Positions 24,130-33,219 of a DNA stretch of 55,267 nucleotides are shown in pieces. The notes beneath the pieces were generated by a model. The model did no database searches. It was not told where the DNA came from and worked only from the letters and a program-made list of their open reading frames with translations. How positions within the stretch are numbered: the stretch's first letter is position 1; each line of letters begins with the position of its first letter. Source of the stretch: an uncultured Anaerolineae bacterium (GTDB lineage Bacteria > Chloroflexota > Anaerolineae > Anaerolineales > Villigracilaceae); contig CAKZJX010000086.1 of assembly GCA_937120535.1 (NCBI GenBank), positions 1 through 55,267 of the forward strand, given 5' to 3'. Both the position numbers and the translations under genes were made by a program.

Positions 24130-26925
24130 ATGCCTCCGACCCTGTACCTGATCGACGGTCACGCGTTGGCCTATCGAATGTATTTTGCCCTGACGGCCGG
24201 CACCGGTCCGCAGCGTTGGCAAACCTCCCGCGGCGAACCGACAGCCGGAACCTACGGCTTTGCGCGGGAGTTGGTGCGCATCTTAGAGCAGGAGCAACCC
24301 GAATATCTAGCCGTTGCTTTTGATACCGGGAAGACCTTTCGAGACGATCTCTTTTCGGAATATAAGGCCACGCGCGATAAGATGCCCAACGATCTGCAGC
24401 CCCAGATCGATCGTATTCGCCAGATCCTGGATGCTTTCCAAATCCCGCGCCTTGAACTCGAAGGATACGAAGCCGACGATGTGTTGGGCACCATCGCTCG
24501 TCAGGCCGCTCAGCAAGGCGTGGGGGTGAAGATCATCACCGGCGACCGCGATCTGTTGCAGTTGGTAGGCGATCGGGTGGCCGTATACCTGGCCGGCGAT
24601 GACAAGACCTACATCACCCCCGAAGAGGTTCAGAACAGTAAATTTGGGGTTCGTCCCGAGCAGATCGTGGACTATAAAGCCCTGGTGGGGGATTCATCCG
24701 ATAACATCCCTGGGGTGCGCGGTATCGGGGAGAAGACCGCCTTGGAACTGCTCCGACGTTTTGGCTCTCTGGATGGGATTTATGCCCACCTCGATCAAGT
24801 TGAACCGCGCTGGCGCCTCAAGCTGGAACAGGGGCGGGATTCGGCCTATTTGAGCCGCACGTTAGCCGCCATCCGCACCGATCTGCCGATCCGTTTGGAA
24901 TTGGAACGGGCGCGCACTCGTCAATTTGACCCCGAGGCGGTGATCGCTCTGTTTTCGGAGCTGGAGTTCAAATCGCTGATCGGCAAGATCCGGGGGTTGA
25001 GCGGCGGTTTGTTCGCCGAGCACGCGGCGGGGTCGGCGCGAAGCGGGGCGGCACAATTGTCGTTGTTTGAGAGCCCAGCAACGGTAGTATCTGTGTCGCC
25101 GGGGCCGGCCGATCTCCAGATTCGCATCGTAGATACTCCGCAGAAGTTGCTGGCTTTGCAAGAGGAGTTAAGCCGCAGCACCACCATCGCGTTTGATGCC
25201 GAAACCACCTCCACCGAAGCCATGAAAGCCGACTTGGTGGGGTTGGCGCTGGCTGTGCGTCCCGGCGAGGGGATTTATATCCCCGTTGGGCATCGCAGCG
25301 GACGAAATTTGCCCATCGAGCAGGTGCTCGAGGCGTTGCGTGGCCCGCTGACCGAGGCGCGTATCGGTAAGGTGGCCCATCACGCCAAGTATGACTTTAT
25401 CGTGCTTGCCCGACACGGATTGCGTATCTCGCCGATCACTTTCGATACGATGTTGGCTGAGTTTATCGTGGATCCGGCCTCGCGCAACATGGGCTTGAAG
25501 AACTTGGCGTTTGCGCGCTTGGGGATCGAGATGGCGCATATCGAGGAGTTGATCGGGAAGGGCAAAAAGCAGATCAGCATGGCCGATCTGCCGGTGGAAA
25601 AGGTGGCGCCTTATGCTGCAGCCGATGCGGAGGTCACTTTGCGGCTGGTGCCGGTGATGCAAGAGGCGCTGCGCAGCGTGAACGGCGAACGTTTGTTGTT
25701 TGAGATCGATCTGCCGCTCACGCCTGTGCTGGCTGATATGGAAATGACCGGTGTGTTGCTCGATCTGCCGTTCTTTGAGCGCATGTCGGGCGAACTCGCT
25801 CAGCGCTTACAGGAGATCGAACACCGTGTATATGAGCTGGCGGGCAAGCCGTTCAATTTGAATTCTACTCAGCAGCTTTCCGATGTGTTGTTTAAGCGCT
25901 TGGGGCTCAAGCCAGATGCTTCGTGGAGAACAGCCAGCGGTTTCTACTCGACAAGTGCAGAGGTGTTGGAGGCGTTGAGCGGTCAGCATGCGGTGGTGGA
26001 TTTGATCTTGGAACACCGCGAGCTTTCGAAGTTGAAGTCCACCTATGTGGATGGTCTGCCTGCGGCTGTGGAAGTGCATACTGGCCGCGTCCACACTTCG
26101 TATAGCCAAGCGAGCGTGGTAACCGGCCGGCTGTCCTCGAACAACCCGAACTTGCAGAACATTCCGATTCGCAGCGAGGTAGGGCGGCGCGTGCGCCGGG
26201 GGTTTATTGCGGCCGATGGGCATCTTCTGCTCTCGGTGGATTATTCGCAGATCGAATTGCGGATCGTGGCCCACATTGCGAAGGACCAGGCGATGATCGA
26301 GGCCTTCCGTCGCGGCCAGGACATTCATGCCACAACCGCCTCAGTGATTTATAACGTTCCGTTGGATCGGGTGACCAAGGAGCAGCGCCGTCATGCGAAA
26401 GCTATCAACTTTGGCCTGATCTATGGCATGTCGGCCTTTGGGCTGACGCGCGCTACTGAATTGACCTTGGCCGAGGCCGAGGAGTTCATGAAAGCTTACT
26501 TCCGCCAGTTTCCCGGCGTCAAGCGTTATCTGGAGGAGATTCGTGAGTTTGCCGCCGAAAAGGGATATGTGGAAACGCTGTTCGGTCGCCGGCGCTATTT
26601 CCCCAATTTGAAAGGGCAGCGCAACCGCAGCCTGCGCAATCGGGAGGAGCGTGAGGCGGTCAACGCGCCGATCCAAGGCACGGCGGCTGATATTATGAAG
26701 ATCGCCATGATCCGCATTCCGCCGGCCCTTCAGGCCGCCGGCCTGCGCGCTCAAATGCTGTTACAGGTGCACGATGAGTTGGTGTTGGAATGCCCCCAGG
26801 AGGAGTTGCACGAGACGGCCCGCCTGGTGCAGCAGGTGATGGAGTCGGCATATCCGTTGGATGTCCCTTTAGAAACCGAGGCGCATGCCGGCCGGAATTG
26901 GGGCGAGATGGAGGTCTTAAGGTAA
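24130..26925 (+). CDS. polA: DNA polymerase I
   Basis: At 931 residues this is a full three-domain PolA. Residues 1-290 are the 5'-3' nuclease (LYLIDGHALAYRMYFAL, LELEGYEADDVLGTIA, ITGDRDLLQLV, GDSSDNIPGVRGIGEKTA). Residues about 335-530 are the 3'-5' exonuclease with its acidic residues kept (AFDAETTSTEAMKADLVGLA, AHHAKYDFIVLA, AAADAEVTLRL), so proofreading is likely active. The polymerase part shows LSVDYSQIELRIVAHIAKD, RRHAKAINFGLIYGMSAFGL and LLQVHDELVLECP. The start fits the family N-terminus. There is no strong ribosome-binding site. Confidence 0.97.
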   Translation: MPPTLYLIDGHALAYRMYFALTAGTGPQRWQTSRGEPTAGTYGFARELVRILEQEQPEYLAVAFDTGKTFRDDLFSEYKATRDKMPNDLQPQIDRIRQILDAFQIPRLELEGYEADDVLGTIARQAAQQGVGVKIITGDRDLLQLVGDRVAVYLAGDDKTYITPEEVQNSKFGVRPEQIVDYKALVGDSSDNIPGVRGIGEKTALELLRRFGSLDGIYAHLDQVEPRWRLKLEQGRDSAYLSRTLAAIRTDLPIRLELERARTRQFDPEAVIALFSELEFKSLIGKIRGLSGGLFAEHAAGSARSGAAQLSLFESPATVVSVSPGPADLQIRIVDTPQKLLALQEELSRSTTIAFDAETTSTEAMKADLVGLALAVRPGEGIYIPVGHRSGRNLPIEQVLEALRGPLTEARIGKVAHHAKYDFIVLARHGLRISPITFDTMLAEFIVDPASRNMGLKNLAFARLGIEMAHIEELIGKGKKQISMADLPVEKVAPYAAADAEVTLRLVPVMQEALRSVNGERLLFEIDLPLTPVLADMEMTGVLLDLPFFERMSGELAQRLQEIEHRVYELAGKPFNLNSTQQLSDVLFKRLGLKPDASWRTASGFYSTSAEVLEALSGQHAVVDLILEHRELSKLKSTYVDGLPAAVEVHTGRVHTSYSQASVVTGRLSSNNPNLQNIPIRSEVGRRVRRGFIAADGHLLLSVDYSQIELRIVAHIAKDQAMIEAFRRGQDIHATTASVIYNVPLDRVTKEQRRHAKAINFGLIYGMSAFGLTRATELTLAEAEEFMKAYFRQFPGVKRYLEEIREFAAEKGYVETLFGRRRYFPNLKGQRNRSLRNREEREAVNAPIQGTAADIMKIAMIRIPPALQAAGLRAQMLLQVHDELVLECPQEELHETARLVQQVMESAYPLDVPLETEAHAGRNWGEMEVLR

Positions 26926-26928
26926 AAT
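26923..26928 (+). promoter_or_regulatory. -10-like box before the TPR gene
   Basis: TAAAAT overlaps the polA stop codon and is followed by seven bases (AACAACC) and ATG 26936. The spacing equals that at 12178-12191 and suggests a leaderless transcript. No -35 is clear, and co-transcription with polA is an alternative. Confidence 0.45.
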
Positions 26929-26935
26929 AACAACC

Positions 26936-29248
26936 ATGCCCGGACGCGAGGATGTCTTTCAGAAATTCATGAATGAGGGCCATTCGGCTGCCTGGGATCA
27001 GCAGTGGGAGAAGGCGGCTCTTTCTTATCAGGCCGCCCTGAAAGAAGTCCCCGATCATCCCAAAGCGTTGAGCAACTTGGGGCTAGCGCTCTCTCAATTG
27101 GCGCGCTTTGAAGAGGCTCTGGACGTGTATCGGCGATTGACCCAGGTCTCGCCTCAGGATCCGGTTCCGTGGGAGCGGATTGCGCATCTTTCGGAGCGGC
27201 TTGGCGATTTGCCGGGGGCTGTGGATGCCGCTATGCGCGCCGCCGAGCTTTTCCTAAATCAGCGCGAAGTGGAGAAAGCCATTGAGAACTGGTCGCGAGT
27301 GACCACGCTACAACCGGAGAACATCAAGGCCCGCGTGCGGCTGGCAGCGGTGCACGAACGGTTGGGGCATGTCAGGCCGGCGGTTGCCGAATATCTGGCC
27401 TTGGCCAGCTTGTTTCAGCGTTCTGGAGAGGCGAACAAGGTGGCCGAGTTGATTGAAAAGGCCCTGGCTCTGGCTCCCGAGAGTCCGGAGGCCCGTCAAG
27501 CGCAGGCGTTATTCAAGGCCGGCCAGCTGCTCCCCAAACCGGTCCGCCAGAAGGGTGGAACTGGCCCGATCGTCATGTCGCAGATCAAACAGCTGGAGGC
27601 GCCCAAACCCCAAGCGTCTGGAGGTATGGATCCAGTAGCTGAGGCTCGCAAGAAGGCCCTGACGCGTCTGGCCGAGATCCTGTTCGATTACAGCGACGAG
27701 AGCCCAGCTGCCCAGGAGCGGCGCGGCTTACAAGCGATTGTGCGCGGCACTGGTCAGCTTTCCCTGCAACAGGCCGAACAGGCCAAGGTGGTCTTGCATC
27801 TCGGGCAGGCGATCGATCTGCAGACCAAGGGTCAGGATTTGCAGGCCGCAGAAGAATTGGAAAGGGCCGTCGAGGCCGGCTTCAAGCATCCTGCGGCCTA
27901 CTTCAATTTGGGCTATCTGCGCTTCAAGAGTGAGCGGCTGGAGAGCGCCCTGCGTCACCTGCAAAACGCCGTCCGCCATGCCGATTTTGCCCTAGCGTCG
28001 CGCTTATTGGCCGGCCAGATCTTGTGCAAGATGGCGCGCTACGCCGAAGCTGCGACCGAATACCTAGAGGCCCTCAAACTAGCCGACGCTCAGACGGTAG
28101 CTCCCGAACTGACCGCTGAGATCCGCCAACTCTATGAACCGATCCTCGAAGCCCAACGCAACCAAAAAGACGAGAGCCTACTCAAGAACTTATGCGACAA
28201 CATCCGCCAGATGTTGCTACGCCCCGATTGGCGCACTCATTTGAGCGCCTTGCGTCAACAGCTTCCCAGTGCGGAAGGCGAGCTTCCCTTGCCCTTAGCC
28301 GAATTGGTGATCCAAGCCCAGAGCACCCAGGTATTGGAGGCCATCAATCGGGTTCATGCCCTAGCGCGACAAGGGCGCATGCGCTCGGCCATGGATGCGG
28401 CGTTTGAAGCCCTGATCCAAGCCCCTCAATACTTGCCTTTACATGTGTTAATTGGGGATCTGTTGGTCCAAGAAGGCCACATCCCCGATGCAATTTCCAA
28501 ATTCACCGTCGTTGCTCAGGTCTACAGCATGCGCGGTGAAACCCAACAGGCCATCAAATTGCTGAGGCGGGTGATCGAACTTTCGCCGATGGACCTCGCA
28601 GTGCGTTCGCGACTGATCGATCAACTGATTGCCTCTGGCCAGATCAACGAGGCTGTGCGCGAGTACATGGACCTGGCCGAGATCTACTATCGTCTTGCCG
28701 AGCTGGACATGGCGCGTAAAACCTATACGACAGCCCTGCGTTTGGTCCAGCAAGCCAATGCCGATCGCTCCTGGAACGTCCACATCCTGCAACGTATGGC
28801 TGATATTGACATCCAGCGGCTAGACTGGAAGCAAGCCGTGCGGGTGTATGAGCAGATTCGCACCTTGCGACCGCAGGATGCCGGCGCACGCAAGCAGCTG
28901 ATTGAATTGAATCTGCGCCTAGCGCGCCCCGAACAAGCCATGGCTGAGCTAGAGAACTATCTAGCCTATCTGGAGAGCAACAACAAGATCCAAGATGCCA
29001 TCATCTTCCTAGAAGACCTGGTCAACGAACATAGCGATCAACCTATCTTACGACGTTTCCTGGCCGGGCTGTATTCCAAAGTTGGGAGGGTGGCCGATGC
29101 CGTAGCCCAGTTGGATGCGGCCGGCAAACTCCTGCTACAAAAAGGGGATCGAGACGGCGCTGCCGAAGCCATTCAGCAAATCTTGCGCTTTAACCCTCCC
29201 AATGCCGAAACCTATCGCAATCTGTTAACTCGGATCGTCGGTCGCTGA
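26936..29248 (+). CDS. Tetratricopeptide repeat protein
   Basis: A 770-residue soluble helical repeat protein. TPR units are easy to see, for example ALSYQAALKEVPDHPKALSN, ALDVYRRLTQVSPQDPVPWE, PAAYFNLGYLRFKSERLESA and AIKLLRRVIELSPMDLAVRS. Two repeat blocks (about 1-210 and 300-770) flank a charged middle part. There is no signal peptide or membrane helix. TPR proteins act as scaffolds for other proteins; no catalytic domain is present. It follows polA by 10 bases and may or may not share its transcript. Confidence 0.88.
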   Translation: MPGREDVFQKFMNEGHSAAWDQQWEKAALSYQAALKEVPDHPKALSNLGLALSQLARFEEALDVYRRLTQVSPQDPVPWERIAHLSERLGDLPGAVDAAMRAAELFLNQREVEKAIENWSRVTTLQPENIKARVRLAAVHERLGHVRPAVAEYLALASLFQRSGEANKVAELIEKALALAPESPEARQAQALFKAGQLLPKPVRQKGGTGPIVMSQIKQLEAPKPQASGGMDPVAEARKKALTRLAEILFDYSDESPAAQERRGLQAIVRGTGQLSLQQAEQAKVVLHLGQAIDLQTKGQDLQAAEELERAVEAGFKHPAAYFNLGYLRFKSERLESALRHLQNAVRHADFALASRLLAGQILCKMARYAEAATEYLEALKLADAQTVAPELTAEIRQLYEPILEAQRNQKDESLLKNLCDNIRQMLLRPDWRTHLSALRQQLPSAEGELPLPLAELVIQAQSTQVLEAINRVHALARQGRMRSAMDAAFEALIQAPQYLPLHVLIGDLLVQEGHIPDAISKFTVVAQVYSMRGETQQAIKLLRRVIELSPMDLAVRSRLIDQLIASGQINEAVREYMDLAEIYYRLAELDMARKTYTTALRLVQQANADRSWNVHILQRMADIDIQRLDWKQAVRVYEQIRTLRPQDAGARKQLIELNLRLARPEQAMAELENYLAYLESNNKIQDAIIFLEDLVNEHSDQPILRRFLAGLYSKVGRVADAVAQLDAAGKLLLQKGDRDGAAEAIQQILRFNPPNAETYRNLLTRIVGR

Positions 29249-29331
29249 AAGGGTTAATTTTCCTCCTAAACAGATATGGGGAAGGGCACTACTCCATCGA
29301 AGAGATCGCATTCCACCTTCCGGAGAGTCCG

Positions 29332-29892
29332 ATGGCCAGACGAACAAAACCCTCTCGAAGAAAGGCGCGCAAACCTTTCGCCGGCGCCGGCTATGTCCTA
29401 GATGCACGTCGAGGCACGCGCTTGTGGTCGTTCAACTACTTCCGCTCCATCGTGCTTACCCGCCTGCTGGACGATCTCTATAACCTGGAAAAACAAGGCC
29501 TTCCCGACGAATACTGCCAACAGATTCTGGCTGTCCTGAACTATTTCGGCAACGCAGCCACCGACATCCCCTCAGCGCCTCCCTTTCTTGGACCGATCTA
29601 TCAGGACATAGAGCAATTCACTCGCCTCTACGAGCGCTGGAATGCGGTGAAAGGCGTTGGGGCCAGTCAAACCCAAGAGCGCGCCAAGCTGCGCCTAAAG
29701 TTGAAGTACCAACGCCAACGGATCACCGACAAGGCGCGTCGTCTGCAAGTCGCGATCGATCAAAATATGGACATGGCCTTGTTGCAAGCTAGCTACCAGG
29801 CCCTAAAAACGCTGATCGCTGCTGCCCCCGATTTGTTTCGCGGCTTGAGCAAAGCGCTGGAGGTCTACGTTCAGCGTGGCGGTATTCTCTAA
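29332..29892 (+). CDS. Conserved hypothetical protein upstream of radC
   Basis: I do not recognise this 186-residue protein. It starts with a very basic stretch (MARRTKPSRRKARKPFAGAG) and continues as mostly helical, with WSFNYFRSIVLTRLLDDLYN and a charged coil-like part (KLRLKLKYQRQRITDKARRL). It has no membrane segment and no cysteine pattern beyond a single Cys. CCGGAGAGTCCG precedes ATG 29332. It ends 18 bases before radC, so the two probably share a transcript. The basic N-terminus could bind nucleic acid; this is only a guess. Confidence 0.7.
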   Translation: MARRTKPSRRKARKPFAGAGYVLDARRGTRLWSFNYFRSIVLTRLLDDLYNLEKQGLPDEYCQQILAVLNYFGNAATDIPSAPPFLGPIYQDIEQFTRLYERWNAVKGVGASQTQERAKLRLKLKYQRQRITDKARRLQVAIDQNMDMALLQASYQALKTLIAAAPDLFRGLSKALEVYVQRGGIL

Positions 29893-29910
29893 AAAAGGGA
29901 TGAGGCCATC

Positions 29911-30621
29911 ATGACCGACCTGTCTCCTCCCCCCATCTATCGAATCGCTGATCTACACGAATCGGATCGACCACGCGAACGCCTGGCCACTCTAGGCCCC
30001 CAAGCTCTCACCAATGCCGAGCTGCTGGCCATCCTGTTGCGGGTGGGCGTGAAAGGCGAAAGCGCTGTCCATCTCGGACAACGTCTGTTGAACACGTTTG
30101 GTGGGCTGCTTGGTCTGCATCGTGCTCCTTTTTCTGAGCTGCAGAACCAACGCGGCGTTGGCGCTGCCAAAGCCGCCCAGATCAAAGCCGCTATCGAGTT
30201 AGGACGTCGCTTGGCGCTGGAGTCCCCAGAAGAGCGCCCTGCCATCGCTAGCCCTGCCGATGCGGCTGCCTTGGTGCTTTACGAAATGTCTGGCTTAGAG
30301 CAGGAACACCTGCGGGTGATGCTCCTGGATCGCAAAAATCGCCTGTTGGAGATTGTGGAACTCTACAAGGGCTCGGTCAACTCTTCCCAGGTGCGCATCG
30401 GCGAGATCTTCAAGGAAGCCATTCGCAAAAATGCATCAGCGGTGATCGTGATTCACAACCATCCTAGCGGCGATCCCACCCCCAGCCCAGACGATGTTGC
30501 CGTAACCCGTGCTCTGGTTCAAGCGGGAAGGTTGTTGGATGTGGATGTGCTGGATCACCTGGTCATCGGTCAAGGGCGCTGGGTTTCCTTAAAAGAGCGT
30601 GGGTTGGGATTCACAAGCTAG
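29911..30621 (+). CDS. radC: RadC family protein (JAB/MPN domain)
   Basis: This 236-residue protein has the RadC layout. The N-terminal part ([40 protein letters not shown]) is a helix-hairpin-helix-like region. The C-terminal JAB1/MPN domain holds the metal motif [14 protein letters not shown] near residue 187 and the family pattern [20 protein letters not shown]. The cellular role of RadC is poorly defined; the old DNA-repair label is doubtful. AAAAAAGGGATGAGG precedes ATG 29911. Confidence 0.94.
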   Translation: MTDLSPPPIYRIADLHESDRPRERLATLGPQALTNAELLAILLRVGVKGESAVHLGQRLLNTFGGLLGLHRAPFSELQNQRGVGAAKAAQIKAAIELGRRLALESPEERPAIASPADAAALVLYEMSGLEQEHLRVMLLDRKNRLLEIVELYKGSVNSSQVRIGEIFKEAIRKNASAVIVIHNHPSGDPTPSPDDVAVTRALVQAGRLLDVDVLDHLVIGQGRWVSLKERGLGFTS

Positions 30622-30642
30622 GGTCCCGGCTCTTCTTCGCCG

Positions 30643-30942
30643 CTAAATACTTCGGCGCACATCGAAGTCGGTGAATTCCCCGGTCGGTTCTTCCCATTCC
30701 ACGTTAGACTCGACCACCCGTGAAGCACGCGGCCCTTCTTTCATCCAGTGAATGAAGCGTTCGATTTTGTCTCGCTCGCCTTCGGCAACAGCTTCAACCG
30801 TATCGTGGCCCACATTGCGTACCCAACCCTTGATGCCGAGTTGCCAGGCGATTGACTCGGCGTAGGCGCGAAATCCTACACCTTGCACACGTCCCCGAAC
30901 CCAGATGTGCGCGCGGACAATTTCTGCTTGGCCTTCCTCCAT
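30643..30942 (-). CDS. acyP: Acylphosphatase
   Basis: This 99-residue enzyme hydrolyses acyl phosphates such as carbamoyl or acetyl phosphate. The active-site loop is VRGRVQGVGFRAYAESIAWQ, with the catalytic Arg in GVGFR and the later Asn in KGWVRNVGHDTVEAVAEG. The length is normal. GAGGTTGTTATG at the start gives the ribosome-binding site. It lies 10 bases after the stop of the peptidase gene and probably shares its transcript. Confidence 0.93.
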   Translation of the reverse strand: MEEGQAEIVRAHIWVRGRVQGVGFRAYAESIAWQLGIKGWVRNVGHDTVEAVAEGERDKIERFIHWMKEGPRASRVVESNVEWEEPTGEFTDFDVRRSI

Positions 30943-30952
30943 AACAACCTCC

Positions 30953-32185
30953 TTACCTCTCTAATCTCTCTAAAAGCACTATTTCTTGGCGGGTTCGGTG
31001 CCCCAAGAGATATCCCACTGTTCCCCACAGCGGGATCACCAATATTAAGCCCAAAATCAACAGATAGGGAAACAGGTTGATGAACACCGCATGCGCTCGA
31101 TTTTCTCCGAGGGCGATTTCGCGCCAACGTCTCTCCAACGTGCTTAGGGGTTGTTCCAGGGCGCGGCGCGCTCCGGTCTCACAGTCCATCCCATCGGCGT
31201 ATGCCGTGATCAGGGCGAACAGGCCGGTCACCCCATATTGCTCGATCAAGAAGCGGACAAACGATTGCGATTGAGCATAGGCCACGAACGCCCGGCCGGT
31301 GTCGGGTGGAAAAGCCGTACACAACTCAGTCATTGACAGCAGCGAATTCGTCTCCAGAGCGGTTCTTAATGCTGCTTCGAAATCTGGGTTCGGATACAAT
31401 TCAGCGTTCATCGCCATTCCCTCGCGCAACCAGACCGGGAGGCGATCGTAATTGATGCCGGTCATGCGATAGAGCAGCACGTGTGTCAATTCGTGAGGGA
31501 TCTGACGTTCCAGCCATACTCGTAGATCGGTTCCGGGCTCGATAGCGACCAAGACGGTCCCTAGTTTTGGGTTTGCGTGGCCGGCCACCCAACCTTGCCC
31601 GCCCAAAGCCAGGGCACTCTGCAAGTCGATCGGCGAGGCGTAGATGTAGATATCGATCGGGGCCTCTAGGTTCATCGGAACCAGACGACGCGCTGCTTCA
31701 AGGCCCCGCTGAGCTACGTCTAGCGCAAACGCGCCGAAGGCAGCATCTCCTGCATACCAGTGCACGCGTAACCTTGAATCACTGCGCTCCTGCCAGGCAA
31801 AACGGTTATCGGTGTATACGTATTCCTGTGTGGAGCTGGAAAACTGAGTGCCGTCGCTCAGGGTGAAATCAAAACGGTATACGATGCGGCTGAATGGCGG
31901 GAGCAAGTTCTGCTGAGCATCGTAACGGAAAGTAGCTGTCCCGTCGGAATGCAGGGAGAGGGAGCCGATTTGGGAACGCTCGCCGGGGATGCCAAAGGTC
32001 ACCGTCGCGTTCAGGACAGGAACTGAGGTGCGGATGCGAGCAAAGAAGCGGATCTCCTCCCCGAAGCGATGCTCTACCCGCGTCTCCACCACCTCGCCTC
32101 CCGCTTGACCCGCAACCGGTCGCGGCCACCCGAGCAGGATCGCTAACCCGAACCCGATTATTCTCAAAAGCAGCTTGTGGTTCAT
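30953..32185 (-). CDS. Membrane-anchored HExxH metallopeptidase (peptidase MA-like)
   Basis: A 410-residue protein with an N-terminal signal (LLLRIIGFGLAILLGWPRPVAG) and a C-terminal membrane helix near 375-398 (FPYLLILGLILVIPLWGTVG). The middle shows an outside-facing zinc peptidase: IPHELTHVLLYRMTG around residue 230 with HExxH, then LPVWLREGMAMNAELY, the downstream glutamate region of gluzincin-type enzymes. The N-terminal 150 residues look like a beta domain. Its ATG overlaps the stop of the AEC transporter gene. A TATATT box also lies seven bases before the ATG, so a separate leaderless transcript is possible. Confidence 0.8.
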   Translation of the reverse strand: MNHKLLLRIIGFGLAILLGWPRPVAGQAGGEVVETRVEHRFGEEIRFFARIRTSVPVLNATVTFGIPGERSQIGSLSLHSDGTATFRYDAQQNLLPPFSRIVYRFDFTLSDGTQFSSSTQEYVYTDNRFAWQERSDSRLRVHWYAGDAAFGAFALDVAQRGLEAARRLVPMNLEAPIDIYIYASPIDLQSALALGGQGWVAGHANPKLGTVLVAIEPGTDLRVWLERQIPHELTHVLLYRMTGINYDRLPVWLREGMAMNAELYPNPDFEAALRTALETNSLLSMTELCTAFPPDTGRAFVAYAQSQSFVRFLIEQYGVTGLFALITAYADGMDCETGARRALEQPLSTLERRWREIALGENRAHAVFINLFPYLLILGLILVIPLWGTVGYLLGHRTRQEIVLLERLER

Positions 32186-33099
32186 GTTCCCAAATATACC
32201 AGCAAGGGCGTCAGGGTGAGAGGGCTAAGAAGGGTGCTGAGAAAGACAATTGCTGTCACCAGCGACGAATCCAGCTTGTATTCTGTCGCCAAGACGGTAT
32301 TGGTCACTGCGGCCGGCATGGCGCTTTCCAACAGATTGGCCTGGCGCGCGGCTCCTTGCAAACCGAACGGGATGGCCAGCAGTAAGCCAATCAGGGGGCT
32401 GATCATCAAGCGTAGGCCGGCCCCTAGCAATACCGTGGGCAGGCTCTGCGACCATTCGAAGCGCGCCAACTCTACCCCTAGCAAGATCAACATGAGCGGA
32501 ATAGCTCCGCCGGCCGCCAAATCGATAGAGCGCTCTACCGATAGAGGCAGTTCAACCTGGGTCTGATTGAGCAGGCCGGCCAGGACTACAGCGTATAGCG
32601 TGGGCACGCGCAGCAATCCTTGCGCTGCCTGTTTCAACTCGAAATGCCCGAGCGAGGCGATCAACACCCCCACCGTGTTGAACAGCACGGCGCTGGTGAC
32701 AAAAAACAACGTTGCGTGGGCCAGGGCCTGCTCCCCAAAGGCAAAAGAAACCAGCGGCAAGCCATAATTGCCGGTGTTAGGAAACATGCTAGTCAGCACC
32801 ACGGCGGTCAGCGTTAGGCGACTCAGGCCGGCCAGCTTCCCTAGAATCAACGCCACAATGGCCATGCTTCCGAAGACGGCCAGCGCAAACCCGATCGTGC
32901 GCACCATTTCGCGCAGCGGCAGATCGTTATGCAACAGCAAGTTAAACACCAGGAGAGGGCTAAAAAAATAGAAGATGACGCGCCCAAGGGTGCGCGAATC
33001 AATCGAAAACGCTCGGCCGAGGAAAAAGCCGGCTGCGCTAAGCAAGAGGATGGGGAACAGGTTATTGGCAAAGGTGGAGAGCAATGCCTGAAGCGACAT
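32182..33099 (-). CDS. AEC family transporter (auxin efflux carrier-like)
   Basis: This 305-residue membrane protein has about ten helices in two halves, as in the AEC/bile-acid-transporter fold. Parts such as FYFFSPLLVFNLLLHNDLPL, TSMFPNTGNYGLPLVSFAFG and LLGAGLRLMISPLIGLLLAI are typical. Members export or take up small organic acids such as malonate or malate; the substrate here is unknown. No good ribosome-binding site is seen before ATG 33099. The stop codon overlaps the start of the peptidase gene. Confidence 0.88.
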   Translation of the reverse strand: MSLQALLSTFANNLFPILLLSAAGFFLGRAFSIDSRTLGRVIFYFFSPLLVFNLLLHNDLPLREMVRTIGFALAVFGSMAIVALILGKLAGLSRLTLTAVVLTSMFPNTGNYGLPLVSFAFGEQALAHATLFFVTSAVLFNTVGVLIASLGHFELKQAAQGLLRVPTLYAVVLAGLLNQTQVELPLSVERSIDLAAGGAIPLMLILLGVELARFEWSQSLPTVLLGAGLRLMISPLIGLLLAIPFGLQGAARQANLLESAMPAAVTNTVLATEYKLDSSLVTAIVFLSTLLSPLTLTPLLVYLGT

Positions 33100-33139
33100 A
33101 GGGGTGGGGGTGGTGATCAGCGGTGAAGCAATTTACAAA

Positions 33140-33175
33140 CGAGCAGCACGACCCCCTGCTGTTTCATGCTGCTCG
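33140..33175 (-). terminator. Hairpin after the HEAT-repeat gene, likely terminator
   Basis: CGAGCAGCA (33140-33148) and TGCTGCTCG (33167-33175) are perfect inverted copies. Read on the minus strand the stem is followed by TTTGTAAATT, a weak T-run. It lies 45 bases past the stop of the HEAT gene. Confidence 0.55.
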
Positions 33176-33219
33176 GTCCTTTCAGCGTCGAAGCAAGAAG
33201 TATCTTGATCTTTCGAGCG

